The translations under genes were made by a program, and so were the position numbers. Positions 1 through 10,870 of a DNA stretch of 64,000 nucleotides are shown here, piece after piece. Origin of the DNA: Poecilobothrus nobilitatus (Eukaryota; Arthropoda; Insecta; Diptera; Dolichopodidae); assembly GCA_947095535.1 (NCBI GenBank), contig OX352773.1, positions 233,473,477-233,537,476 on the forward strand. Reading direction: 5' to 3'. The notes under the pieces are model-generated. The model did not search any database. It was not told the origin of the DNA and saw nothing but the letters and a program-made list of their open reading frames with translations. Positions within the stretch are counted from its first letter, which is position 1, and each line of letters begins with the position of its first letter.

Positions 1-336
1 AAATGGTTTAAAAACTATAACAAAATTGGATCAAAATTTAAAGATTGAGCCTACTCGGATAAGATTCATAAAAACAAAATAAAAGTTTCTAAAATCTAAT
101 AAAATTCGAGCTTAATTAGACACAAATTAATGCTCATATAAAGAAAGAAATTGCGAAACTAAAGATTTCACAATCTATTATTTTTTAAGTTATTGCGCCA
201 ACGGTTGTACGGTCATACTTAAATCGACTCCGAATTCGGTCTTGAGAAAGAAAATATATATTAAGGAATTTAAGGAATTGTAAATGTAATGGCAAAATTT
301 ATTATAACTCTTGAACTATATGAGTAAAAATATAAG
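1..336 (+). repeat. Decayed 3' end of a Helentron/DINE-like element
   Basis: From about 187 on, this aligns by eye with the 3' ends of the better elements ending at 43656 and 51913: a 'gttat-gcg' segment, an eroded acgg stretch, 'aaatcgactccgaattcgg', then 'gtaatggcaaaatttattat' and a decayed hairpin ('ctcttgaactatatgag'). The GACG microsatellite is almost gone and the terminal stem has lost its GGGTATA arm, so the copy is old. Its 5' part lies outside the window or has decayed beyond recognition. Confidence 0.5.
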
Positions 337-1224
337 ACCTTTTTTAATTATTTGAATGCTCAGGGTCTGAAAACGAAAATATCGTGTTTTAATATTTCGT
401 GTACTTATAGGTATTTTGAAATAATTATTCATTTAATTAAAATCTCATATTTTAAAATTTTGCGATTCATAATTGCGTCTTCTTCCAAACAAAATTAAAA
501 ATAAAAATTAATACAAAAATAAATTGTGTTAAGTGAATATAGAAAACGACACTTTACTGTGGATATAAGAGTTAGATCATAAAATCAGAATTTCAATAAA
601 TTGTTAAAAAAATTCGGATTTAGAGTCGGCGGCGTTAGCTATATTTTATGTACTTTGTTTTGGAATATCAACGCAGAAAAAAATAAGTAGGATTCATTTA
701 AAAAACGAATTTTTAAACACGTGATTCGTAAAAACAAAATTTTGAAACGTCAGATTTTAAAACACGTTAATTTAAAAATAAGATTTTTCAACATGAGATG
801 TCGTATTCAACCCAATTTAATAATAATAAAATCTGAATAGATTAATATTATAAATTTAACATTATTAAAAATAATGATGTTTAATAAAATATTTTTTAGA
901 ATACTTACCTAATACGAGTAGCTACTTATATTATTATTCTAAATAAATTTTTCTAAAATTTTGTAAACTCCTTTTTATAAGACTCCAAATAAAATAATTA
1001 CAATTAGATAAGACGTATACATAGCTATTCCTTTTTTAGCTTCAAAATACATAATAATTTTATTTTAAACAAAAAATAAGAAATGTGGTCTTAAGTTTTT
1101 AATATACTTCAACATTAAAACAAAATTCAGATTCATAAGATTTACTTTTACAATATTCTTCTACTTTTTTGTTTTATAATAATTAAAAGAATAATTTTAA
1201 AAAATAAACCTATAGGTACTTTAC
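337..1224. other. AT-rich DNA, nothing recognised
   Basis: Low-complexity A/T-rich sequence with no codon-like open stretch, RNA gene or repeat copy that I can identify. Confidence 0.6.
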
Positions 1225-1235
1225 ACATGTATATT

Positions 1236-1485
1236 TATTTATTTATTTATTTATATACAGTTACAGTGGTACATAAATGTGCCAGGTAACTATAGCCCCT
1301 GTTTCCTGGTAGGAATGTAGGATGTACGAGATATTATGTGATATATTTAAGTATTTATATATTGCGATATATAAATTTTTTTTTTATATTATAATTATTG
1401 TACCCAGCCGGGAATCGAACCCGAGACCTCTCATTCCCTTATGAATGAGAAGTGGTGTGTCAACCACTGCACCAATGGCTGAATA
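1236..1485 (-). mobile_element. tRNA-derived SINE with (TAAA)n-type tail, flanked by 11-bp duplication
   Basis: On the minus strand the element opens with a tRNA-like head: A box 'TGGTGCAGTGG' and B box 'GGTTCGATTCC' both fit the RNA polymerase III consensus, and TTCAGCC can pair with GGCTGGG as a seven-base acceptor stem. The anticodon arm is distorted (a CTCATTC/GAATGAG stem with a six-base loop), so this is not a working tRNA gene. A body of about 150 bp follows and the element ends in ATAAATAAATAAATA. The 11-bp sequence acatgtatatt occurs at 1225-1235 and 1486-1496, a target-site duplication that fixes both ends. Exact duplication and intact boxes suggest a fairly recent insertion. No coding capacity; it would have needed LINE enzymes in trans. 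Confidence 0.85.
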
Positions 1486-1599
1486 ACATGTATATTGAAA
1501 TTTGATAAGTTTAATATATACCCCTATATAATTTAGTATGAAATGAATTAAAATATTTAAAAAAAGTAAATATGGTCTTCTATTCAGGTTTTGGGAGTG

Positions 1600-1830
1600 C
1601 ATTCCTAGAGGTAAAAAGCTTCAAGCTCATCCTTTTGCAGAAAAACAGTCTTTTACAAAATTTCACCTTTCTGAGTCAAGCTGTTTAACCGCTGTCGTGC
1701 AGACAGAGAAACAATCAGATACACAGACGAACAGAGTAATAGACAAATTTTTAAACATTTTTGAAAAGTTTTATCTCCAGAACGGCTCAAACGAAAAAAG
1801 ACGAAACTTTCCTTAAAATTTTCGTTGAAG
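1600..1830 (+). repeat. Possible decayed fragment of repeat family B
   Basis: Contains 'cagacgaacagagtaa' followed by 'aaatttttaaacatttttga', which resembles the 3' end of the family B elements (compare 8730-8830). Only the 3' portion is recognisable, and the match is weak. Confidence 0.3.
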
Positions 1831-1928
1831 TCTTGGTTACATTTCTTGTTTGATAATTGTGTGTGATAGAATCTATAGTTAACGGTAAAATTGATAATTT
1901 GAAGACCGAAAATTTACAATCGCCCCTG

Positions 1929-2642
1929 TTATCATTGTTTTTATCATTCACATTTTTATGAATGTATCATTCACTTTTGATGTTACCATTAAAAAATGAA
2001 CTGTCAAAAATAGTTGCCATTGTATATTGCATTTTATATGGAAAAAATTTCGGTGTTGTGAATCGACAAAGTGAATGATTAGGTATATCTGTTTATCATT
2101 CACTTATTTTTTATTTGGAGAAAGGTACTATTGATTTCAAAAAACATTAAAGAATTTTTAATATTTTAAATAAAAGTAATAAAAAATAAGTTTAGTTTTA
2201 ATTAAATAAAAGTCATCAAAAATAAGTTTAAAATAAAAATTATTTATAAAAATTATAATAGAATGGTACTTTTAAATAAGAATTAAAAATGAATGTGGAT
2301 TTTTATTTTACTGAAAGTAGCGATAGTAGTGATGAGAAAAATCGTCAAATATTTCTTTGTAATCGTCAAAGAAATAATATTATCCGGTTAATCTGGTATT
2401 TATTGCTAATTTTCCTCCTGAAAATATATTTGTAGTAAAAACTATTTTTATTAAATAAACTATTTATTTTATGGTAACTTACATTTTTCAAAAAAATTTT
2501 GCAACAACAACAGAACAGACTAAAACAACGTATAAATAAACATAGAAAGTAAAAAAAAATCTACTTGACAACTAAAATGACAGTTCATTCATTCACAATG
2601 AATGTTCGTTCATTTAATGATATTCATAACACCGATAAGTCA
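1929..2642. repeat. Candidate eroded inverted-repeat DNA transposon
   Basis: The left side begins 'ttatcattgtt' and the right side, read on the minus strand, begins 'cttatcggtgttatgaat'. Both ends carry several copies of a TCATTCAC/GTGAATGA motif and both contain 'gaactgtca...tagttg' in opposite orientation (about 1998-2016 and 2569-2586). A 48-codon open frame lies between them. This looks like a degenerate terminal-inverted-repeat element, but alignment of the ends is irregular and no clean target duplication is visible. Confidence 0.3.
2289..2435 (+). pseudogene. 48-codon open frame inside the 1.9-2.6 kb inverted-repeat segment
   Basis: The frame opens with ATG and a short acidic, serine-rich stretch (TESSDSSDEK), then an arginine/asparagine-rich segment, and ends in a hydrophobic tail of chance-like composition. 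A Ser/Asp start followed by a basic segment is seen at the beginning of some DNA-transposon proteins such as Harbinger-type, which would suit its position between inverted repeats. This is inference. Nothing catalytic is visible, and it may simply be a random frame. Confidence 0.15.
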
Positions 2643-5600
2643 CTAAAAAATGCCTGATTCTTTGCCTATTAGATTTGTCGGCAGAAAACAATTTATTCTG
2701 AACTGTAAATAGAGTTAGAACTGCCTTTTAAAAAACATTTTACCTTTCGTCATTTGTTAATTATTTTTTACATTAAAGTTTCGAAATGTTTGACGTGTTG
2801 ATGTACGTACGTTTATGTACTTATCAATTATTGAATGATTATAAATAAAAATAAAAAAAACACTTTTATTAATCATTTTATTTTACTGTTTACTAACAAT
2901 ATGGAGGAAAGTTTTCCAACAATGAAGTTGAATTTTATATTCTAACATTCATTTAGAAAAGTAAAATTATATTTTTATGAAATCTTTAGAAGTTTTAGGT
3001 ACTGAGTGACAGAAACAAGTTTCACTTAAAAATTATGTGAAGGAATATTTCTTTTTCCTAATAATATTTCCGCAATTATAAACTTTGTACTTTTATCTTA
3101 AAATTTTAAAATTATTACCTTTTACGAAACTTTTATAAAAATATGAATGCTTAACCAAATATTTGTTATTAAAAATATATATATAATATGTATTTATAAC
3201 ATTGATAACAAAATGTTCATTTTCAAAATTTATCGTATCAGTTATAAATTTTGAAAAAGATACTAAAATAAATTGTTGAAGGGTTTCAGTTATATTTTAC
3301 CGTTTTGCTTCAATATCAGATAACAGATATTAAAATCATTAAGTTATAAAACTATGTTACATTTTTAAGATACCTACTATTATTTTGGATTCCACTGAAT
3401 ATGCAGACACAGTACAAAAATAACGAAAGTAAAAGCATAAAATATCCGCTTGTGGAATTAAAAAAATATACAATAAAAAGGACAAACACTCTTTTTGAAA
3501 CTTAAGTAAAAGAGAAAACCGTTTTTATAAAATAGAACATATATTATACGAGTAAGACCGGGATTTTTTTTTTCTTTAATTTAATATCATCATTTTAAAT
3601 TCGTTTATCTAAAAAATCTGGTGGTTTATTTCCTCTTATTTTTATATTATTGTTTATTTTTTTGATTCGCTATTTTTGAGTGATGTCATGTTTTGTACAA
3701 TCAAATATGACTTAAATTCTGTTTAGCTATTAGAGACTAAAAATGAGAAATTTACGATTCTTAAAATTAAAAAAAACTGACAAATTTTGATGCAAAGATA
3801 GTTCAATACTAAAATATTCTTATTGTCTTTTTATTTAAATGTGAACCCTTAAAAACCATTTGTTTTAAATTTTGCTTTGTTTTACGATTATAATGCAAGG
3901 AATTTTTTTTTTTTTTTGACATAGTCCTTACATTATAATCGTAATTTCATAGTTTTGAAATAGTTTTTGACATTTTTTTCTGGACATTTGTTTTTTAATA
4001 ATTTATGAAAATAAAACAGGTGTTATTAAAAATTTAACTAACTTTACCTTAAACTTGTAAAACTTACTTGTAAAAAATAAAACCTACAAATCCTATAAAA
4101 TACAAAAACAAAACCTATAAAACGAACAATTTAAAAAAGCATCCGATATGAATACCGAAACTGTTTTAAAGCATTGAGAATAAGCATTAGCAGAGCAACT
4201 CTGACAGATTAATTTTTTTTGACAGAAATTTTAACCATCATATGGTATAATTTTAAAATTTTTAACCTCATATCAGTATCTATCTGTTTAACTGTATTAT
4301 TTTTCACCTTCATATTAGAACTGTCTGTTGTTTATTAGTTGATAATTTTTAGCAGTAATCTTGACTTGATTTAAAGCAGTAGTCACTGACAGATCTCTCA
4401 ATGTGGCCAATTATATATTGACTACAATAATTAGTGTATTATAGTGTATGACTATATTCAATTAATCGTTTTCGTTAAACTGGAATAGAACGGGAATAAT
4501 GTTAATATGGTAAATATGCTTTTAATTTTCATATTTTTAAAAAGGAAATTCAGAATTTAAATTTTGATCCTATCGGATCGGCTACAATAAAATTTAATAA
4601 TGTCTAGCCTGAAGGAGACTATATAGCTCGAATCTTAATTTAATATACGACGACTCCTATACTTTCTTTTGTCGTTTTCGGACAATAATACCCAATTTTA
4701 TTTACATTTTCCTATTAAATATTAATTTTCCTCAGATCATATTCATATCACGTTTAAAGGATTTATTAAATTTTTCCGATCAGAATTTTTTTTTTTATAA
4801 AAAACAAAAAACAAAAAAAAATTAAATAAAAAAAATAAAAATAAAATATTAAAAATAACAGGAAAAAATTTAATAAAAAACCATTTAATGGTGTTTGTAC
4901 TCAATGTCCTCAATATTTTTTTTTTTTTTGATATAATGCTGATATAATATTTTTCCATCCTTTTAATAACATCCCTTCTTATAAAGCAAGGATATGACGA
5001 ATGGAACGTGAAAAGAAGAATTTAAAAAAAAAATTTTTTTTTTTGTATGGATACTATAAAAAAAAAACAATATTTGCCAATAACATAAAAATAAAAAAGT
5101 AGAATTATTGAAACATCTTCTTTTTGTAACAAAGTCCTTTAGATATAAAAAAAACTTCAGTTACAATAACAAATGAAGTTAAAATGAAGGTTTAGTATAA
5201 ATATAATTAACCCTAATGTTTCTTTATTTTAATTATTTTAAGATAAAAATGTCAATATAAATAATTGAATCTTTAAAACTTTTGCAAGATTAAGGTACAG
5301 TAGATCCGTAACACTTTTTAAATGATTTTCTCTATAACTGGTCATAAATGAATCTTAGGTTTTTGTTTTCTTTTATTTTATTCTGATTTTAAGAAAAATG
5401 GTTAATGTGGTTTTATGTTTAATCATTTTTACCACATCATAATTTTGTATAAGTAATTTTTTGTTTTTCCTATATTAATGCATTCAAAGGAAAATTGTAG
5501 AATAATGTATACATAATATTATCTATAATAATTATACATATACCTAACTTAAGAATACAATATACTTTATTGTGCAATAAATAATTTGTTTGCGATCTTA

Positions 5601-6249
5601 GTCTGAAGATGTCTGATTTTATGTTAACAACCTTAAAACTTAAAAAATTACTAACTAATTCAATACAAAATACCTAAAAACAATAACTAACATTTTTTTT
5701 TTATTTTACTTTAATTTCTTCCATTAGTTTGCCATAATACCTTAGAATAATATTATTATTAAGTATAACTTAATAAATATTTTTAAACAAGTATTTTTAT
5801 TTGTTTTAATATTAATCTTATCTTTATTGTATTAAAACATTTAATTGCATTAAAATATTTATATTTAAACTTTTTTTCAATTTTTCTTAAATAGATCGCA
5901 GTTTTTTTCCAAAATTTACGAACAATTTCACAAAAATCGACAATAATATTGCATAATACAGACAGAGCAAAAGTCAAAAATCGCTATGGTTTGTGTCTCT
6001 AATAGACTTCAGGACAATTTTATAAATGAGCAATATGTAAGCCCACCATTGAACAATTGATTAACGAAAATTGATATATAAAAAGAAGAAATTATTGGTG
6101 AAAAGAAACGATATGATAGCATTATATATAGCTATATCACGTATTATACTGCTATTAATGTTACGAGAGACTCTAGCATTTATAAATTTAAGGTTATGAA
6201 AAACTTTTTCTTACCTTTTATATTATGATGGTAAGTCATTATCTGTGTT
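2643..6249. other. AT-rich DNA with homopolymer runs and one hairpin
   Basis: No exon-like, RNA or recognisable mobile sequence apart from the hairpin at 3883-3943. The segment has many A and T runs. The minus frames at 4743-4958 and 5783-5977 are Lys/Phe/Ile/Asn-rich translations of these runs and are not supported as genes. Confidence 0.55.
3883..3943. repeat. Inverted repeat with 19-bp arms and T-rich loop
   Basis: 'tacgattataatgcaagga' (3883-3901) faces 'tccttacattataatcgta' (3925-3943), with one mismatch in 19. The loop of about 23 bases is mostly T. Confidence 0.75.
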
Positions 6250-6754
6250 TTTTTCTTTCTCATCAGAATGCTATCATTATTATGCTCAGATTATCCAGAT
6301 CCATTTCTTTTTTAACTCGGAGTTTGCTCAGAGCGCACTGTGTGAGCTCGTAAAAATTTCTCAGATTTCACAGAGTTGTCAAAAAATAAAATGTCAAATT
6401 AAGAATAAAATAATAAAAACGTCATTAGAAAAAAATCTCGTGCATAGATAAAAACTTTTTTTTTCAGTTTGTTTTTTATTTTATAAAATTGAATTTTACA
6501 TAAATTAACTTTGTTTTTTATTTTATTTCTTAAATAAATTCCTTTTAGTTTTTACAACTATATTATTACATTAAAAATAATGAAATAAAATAAAAAAATA
6601 ATGACGTTAGAAAATAATTTGGATAAAAATTAACAATTTGTGCTCTAAGCGTTTATTTTTTAACTCAGAGCGGTCAAAGTTCAGAAGTTTGTTCGCAAAA
6701 GTTTGCTCTGAGCACTCGACATCTGCTCTGAACATTGATCTGATGAGAAAAAGG
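6250..6754. repeat. Candidate MITE-like inverted-repeat element
   Basis: The left end carries 'ttctttctcatcaga' and the right end 'tctgatgagaaaaagg', i.e. the same motif inverted. Further inward both sides carry 'aactc(g/a)gag' and 'tttgctc(a/t)gag' blocks. No transposase frame is present; the two short open frames inside (6245-6451 and 6638-6853) run through the repeats. Ends are approximate. Confidence 0.4.
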
Positions 6755-7496
6755 AAAACGCCCTATGTAACTTTCACTTTTAATTTATTAAATTTAATGA
6801 AATTTATTAAAATTTTGACCGAAAATACTTTTTGTTATATCAGTGACCAGTAGACAGTTAAGAACTAACTAACTAAGTAATACTGGGTCACCCCAATTTC
6901 AAGAGCAAAATTACCATAATTATAATTTTAGGTTTAATAAAGGTTTACCATATTTATACTAAAGCGAATACGAAAATTAAACTGAAAATGGAAAAAATTT
7001 GTTACAAATATTATATTTAACTACTAAAAGTTCATATTATATTAATCATTTTTAAGTGATTTAAGCTACATAAAAATATTTGTCAATATAAACAAAAAGT
7101 TATGGGTTAAGAAAAATTTGGATAACAAAAAACAAATATTTTTTTTTTTAATTTATAAAATTTTATTTGACAGGTTTTATATTTGTATTTATACAGGTAT
7201 TTTATTTGACAAATTTTATTTTTTATAATAAAAAATTTAAATAACATTATCTTAATTCTTTAACAGCTTATAAATTAATTATTTTTGCTTTTATTGAAGG
7301 AAGAAAAATCATTAGATACTTATTTTTATTAATAAAGAAATGAAAAATTCAAAGACACCATAACAAAATTTATCACAATAATAAAAATTTTTGTTAAGTA
7401 TTAAATCGGAAAACATTAATTAGTTGGAAGTAAATAAGGAATAGAAATTCAACATTTAAAGGTGTAAATAAATTTAAAAAATAAAATAAAACAAGG
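6755..7496. other. AT-rich DNA, nothing recognised
   Basis: No feature seen; several poly-A and poly-T runs. Confidence 0.55.
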
Positions 7497-8836
7497 TAGA
7501 ATGTAAACCAACGGTTTTTAAAAGCGCACATTTCCAAAACTCAATACAAACTGTTTAGAAGTGTGACTTACACAAAAATTTGAAAATTTCATGTAATAAC
7601 AAAATATGTGAAAATAGGACATTTTTGAAATTTTGAGGGGCCGTAAGTCCGGAATCCTATATAACTAAAAAAAGCCGTTAACACGCGTAAAAATATATTA
7701 TTGAACCTTTAATTTTCATGCCTCGCCGAAGAAAAATTTTTACAGGTGCCTAAGTTACAGGTGTCTAAAAATAGCAAATTTTCAATTTTTGAGGCGTAAT
7801 AACTCTTAAAGAGGGGGTGCTACCAAAAAATTTTCTGAGAAAACTTATACTAATTCTAAAAGTTCTTTCTTGTCTTAAAATTTCAGGTTTCTTTCTAAAG
7901 GCGTGCCGGAGTTATGAAAAAAGAAATTTCATGCAAAATATGGTTTTCACATAACGGTAAATTTAAATAGTAAATTACAAAATAGTGCATAATTTTGATA
8001 TTGTTTTATATAGATAATAAAATTTTCGATCTTCTGACGGTTCTAGATTGCAAAACTATTACGCAGGGCCTGAGATATATACATCTGAAAATGGGACTTT
8101 TTCGCAATTTTGAAAAGCTGCAACTTTGGAACCCTTTACAACTAAAACAAACCTTTAACACACATTAAAATATATTACTCTAGCTTTAAATTTTATATCT
8201 TGCAGAAGTAAAATGTGTACAGGTTCCTAAGTTACAGGTGTTTAAAAATAGCAAATTTTCAATTTATCATATTTATTCATATTCTCATATCTCATAAACA
8301 GGGGGTGGTCCAAAAAAATTTTCTGAGCAAACTTATACTAATTCTAAAAGTTCTTTCTTATCTCAAAATTTCAAGCCTCTATCTAAAAGCGTGCCGGAGT
8401 TATGAAAGTAGAAAAATCATGCAAAATTTGGTTTTCACATAACGGTAAATTTAAATACTAAATTTAAAAAAATTGTATAATTTTGATATTAATTTACAAA
8501 GATAAAAGATATACCTGTCGAATGACGTTTTCAGATTGAAAAAATCTTAAGCAGAACATAAGATATATGCATTTAAAAATAGGGCTTTTTCAAAGTTTGA
8601 GGGGGTGTAGCTCCGTAATGGGGGGGGGCTACATGAAAAAGTTGTTCCACAAAATTATTTTTTTTATGAGACCTACCCATGGTTAAAATTTTTTTTCTCT
8701 ATCTTTAACGGTGTGGAAGTTTTGTAAACAGACGGACGTACGGACGGACAGAGTGAAACTAATAAGAACATTTTTTCAAAATTTTTTTGGAAATGTGCTA
8801 AAAAAATTTTTATAACTTTATTTAGATTTTATAAAA
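7497..8836 (+). repeat. Family B interspersed repeat, most complete copy
   Basis: Recognised by comparison with the copies at 17275, 21525 (minus), 46420, 50230 and 56000 (minus). It starts near 'aagcgcacatttcc', continues through two tandem body units, then a 'gggtgtagctccgtaa' block, 'ggtgtggaagttttgtaaac', and a GACGGACG-rich stretch ending 'cagagtgaaactaataa'. The last bases form a weak A/T hairpin ending in 'ggaaatgtgct'. No protein frame is conserved between copies, so it appears non-autonomous. The GACG microsatellite close to the 3' hairpin recalls the Helentron/DINE layout, but the terminal sequence differs from the clear Helentron-like elements in this window. Confidence 0.7.
7615..8575 (+). 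repeat. Two tandem units of about 480 bp inside family B
   Basis: 'taagttacaggtg' recurs 477 bp apart (7751 and 8228), and 'cataacggtaaatttaaata' recurs 488 bp apart (7950 and 8438). Each unit runs from an 'aaaatgggactttttc'-like block to the next; a partial third unit begins near 8576. Divergence between units is substantial, so the duplication is old. Confidence 0.7.
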
Positions 8837-9573
8837 AAATCAATTATAATTATTTTTTTTCCTAAAATTATTAAATTTTACTAAAATATCTCTCTTATTA
8901 AAAAAACATTAGAATGATATTGAAATACATTTTATCTGCTTTAAAATTTTCTTTACATCAAAGGCCTAAAGTTTGAATTTTAAAACCTTTTAATAAATTG
9001 ATATGGTACCTATACATACAGTTTTAAGTTAGTAATGAAATAAAAGTAATAATTCGAGTAACGTATTGGTAATCTCGAGTAGCACATAATAATAGTATAA
9101 TATTTTAAGTCTTTTATATACTATATTTATAATTGCAACTTGCAAGTATACTTTGGTTATTTGGTTAATTGAAACACAAAAATGTCTGTGATCTCATGCG
9201 AAAAAAGGGATCATCAAATATTTTGAAAAACCCATTTAACCCACATTTTATATTTTTCGCAAAAACCATAATATATATACATATGATATTCATACTTTAA
9301 TAAAAATCATAAACTGATGTACGGAATTTGTAAGTTTTACGGATAACGGTTCTGCACAATACAGGTTATTCAACAGAGAAGATTTTTCCATCAGATCTAA
9401 AAATGAATATAATAAATATTTTGTTTTAAACGGTGTAAAGATTTTGTAAGCAAATTAAAATTACGAACGGACAGAAACTAATAACGGGATTGAAAGTATA
9501 ATAATATTACTTTTGTAAAACATACATATTATGTATTTTAAATCTGCTAATAATTATTCCATACGTTTGATAC
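8837..9573. other. AT-rich DNA with a family B relic at about 9340-9500
   Basis: Within 9340-9500 I see 'ggataacggttctgcac', 'aacggtgtaaagattttgtaa' and 'cgaacggacagaaactaataa', which match the 3' half of family B in order. The rest is unrecognised. Confidence 0.45.
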
Positions 9574-9625
9574 CTTTGATATTGGTAAATATGCATTTAT
9601 AAGTGCATATTTACCAATATCAAAG
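9574..9625. repeat. Perfect hairpin, 22-bp arms and 8-base loop
   Basis: The arm ctttgatattggtaaatatg-ca (9574-9595) is followed by the loop tttataag and its exact reverse complement (9604-9625). No mismatch. This is unusually clean for the surrounding decayed sequence. Possible origins are the remnant of a foldback element or a recent inverted duplication; it is shorter than a typical pre-miRNA. Confidence 0.9.
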
Positions 9626-10429
9626 AGATAAATTAGTAAAACATTTTTTATGTGTGTACCTACTACAAAATATGCTTTTAAACTTTTATTACAGTTTTTA
9701 ATCTTTGACCATTATATTTTTTCTTTTATTAAATCAATACTCATTTTTTAAATGCACATATTTGAATAAAAAATACTACCGCATTGAACTGTTAAAATGA
9801 AATGTGTTTTTAATGTACCTACTTATATTTAAATACGTTAGGACAACAAAAATATTATAAGCAGCTAGTATATAATGTTATATGATACATTTAGATTTTT
9901 ATGAGTAAAATTTTGCGACAAGTATGATCGTTATATCAAATTTTTAAAAATACAGTATTTTATTTAATTTTATATTGTGAGTTATAACTTTAAGTAAAAA
10001 TGATTTGGTTATATATTGTTTATTACTTTTAACAGTTAGTATTACTTATTATTTTTCATCAATTTGAACAAATTGGTTAATTATAACTGTTTTTATATAC
10101 GTACTCCTTTTTACCGGAGATCGGTAGTCTAATCACCGTAATGTTAACCTTATTATGTAGAGAATTATATTATACTGCATGCTTATTGTCCAAATATTTA
10201 AGTCACCAAAGCAATTTGAGAATTTTTTGTTTTAGAAACATCTCTTTTCTGCAATATCATTTTCTTTAACCAGATGCCAAAGGGAACTTTAAAAGAACTA
10301 TGCTAAAATATTATATACATCAGATTAAATAAGAGATTAGCATTATAGATTGAAAAGAATAGTTGGACATCGCTCATCTCACTCGTGCAAATTCGTCAAC
10401 AACTCAATTTTAGTAGAAATATCGCAGTC
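9626..10429. other. AT-rich DNA, nothing recognised
   Basis: No exon-like stretch or repeat copy identified. Confidence 0.5.
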
Positions 10430-10870
10430 TTAAGATGAAAACTTAATGTGTGCTTTGACAGTTTTTTCTACGGTTTTTGCTCATTTTGCGCTTTTGATAC
10501 CTTTAAAAAATTTAAATCTAAATAATTTAGGTAAAATTTAAATGGCAAAAAATTTAATTTTACACTTTTTAATAATTTTAATATAAAAAAAAAACAGCAA
10601 CAATGTTACAGCAAAAAAATTAAAAATGATCGTCATCGTAATCGTCAAAGTAATATATTTTGTTTTTTTTTTAAATATTTTTCCAATATTTTTCTTTTTC
10701 AAATGTCAAAAGCGTAAAAAATCACAAAAAAATTGAAAGTTGTGCATTTCATGTGTTCTTTTCCATTTAGTTACCTTCCATATAAATCTTAATATTCAAT
10801 TTTAATCTCAAAAGCGTATAACTTGCCAAAGCATAGAAAGCGTACTCTAGTTTTCACCTTTAATGTCGAA
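10430..10870. repeat. Candidate small inverted-repeat element
   Basis: The left side reads 'gatgaaaact...gtgctttgacag...gcgcttttga'; the right side read on the minus strand gives 'aggtgaaaact...acgctttc...tacgcttttga'. The blocks keep the same order at both ends, as expected for degenerate long terminal inverted repeats. TTAA or TTTAA lies at each edge, but I cannot prove a target duplication. Confidence 0.35.

Noticed and set aside
1396..1484. Functional tRNA gene on the minus strand
   Set aside because: Pol III boxes and an acceptor stem are present, but the anticodon arm is malformed and the segment is the head of a SINE bounded by a target duplication.
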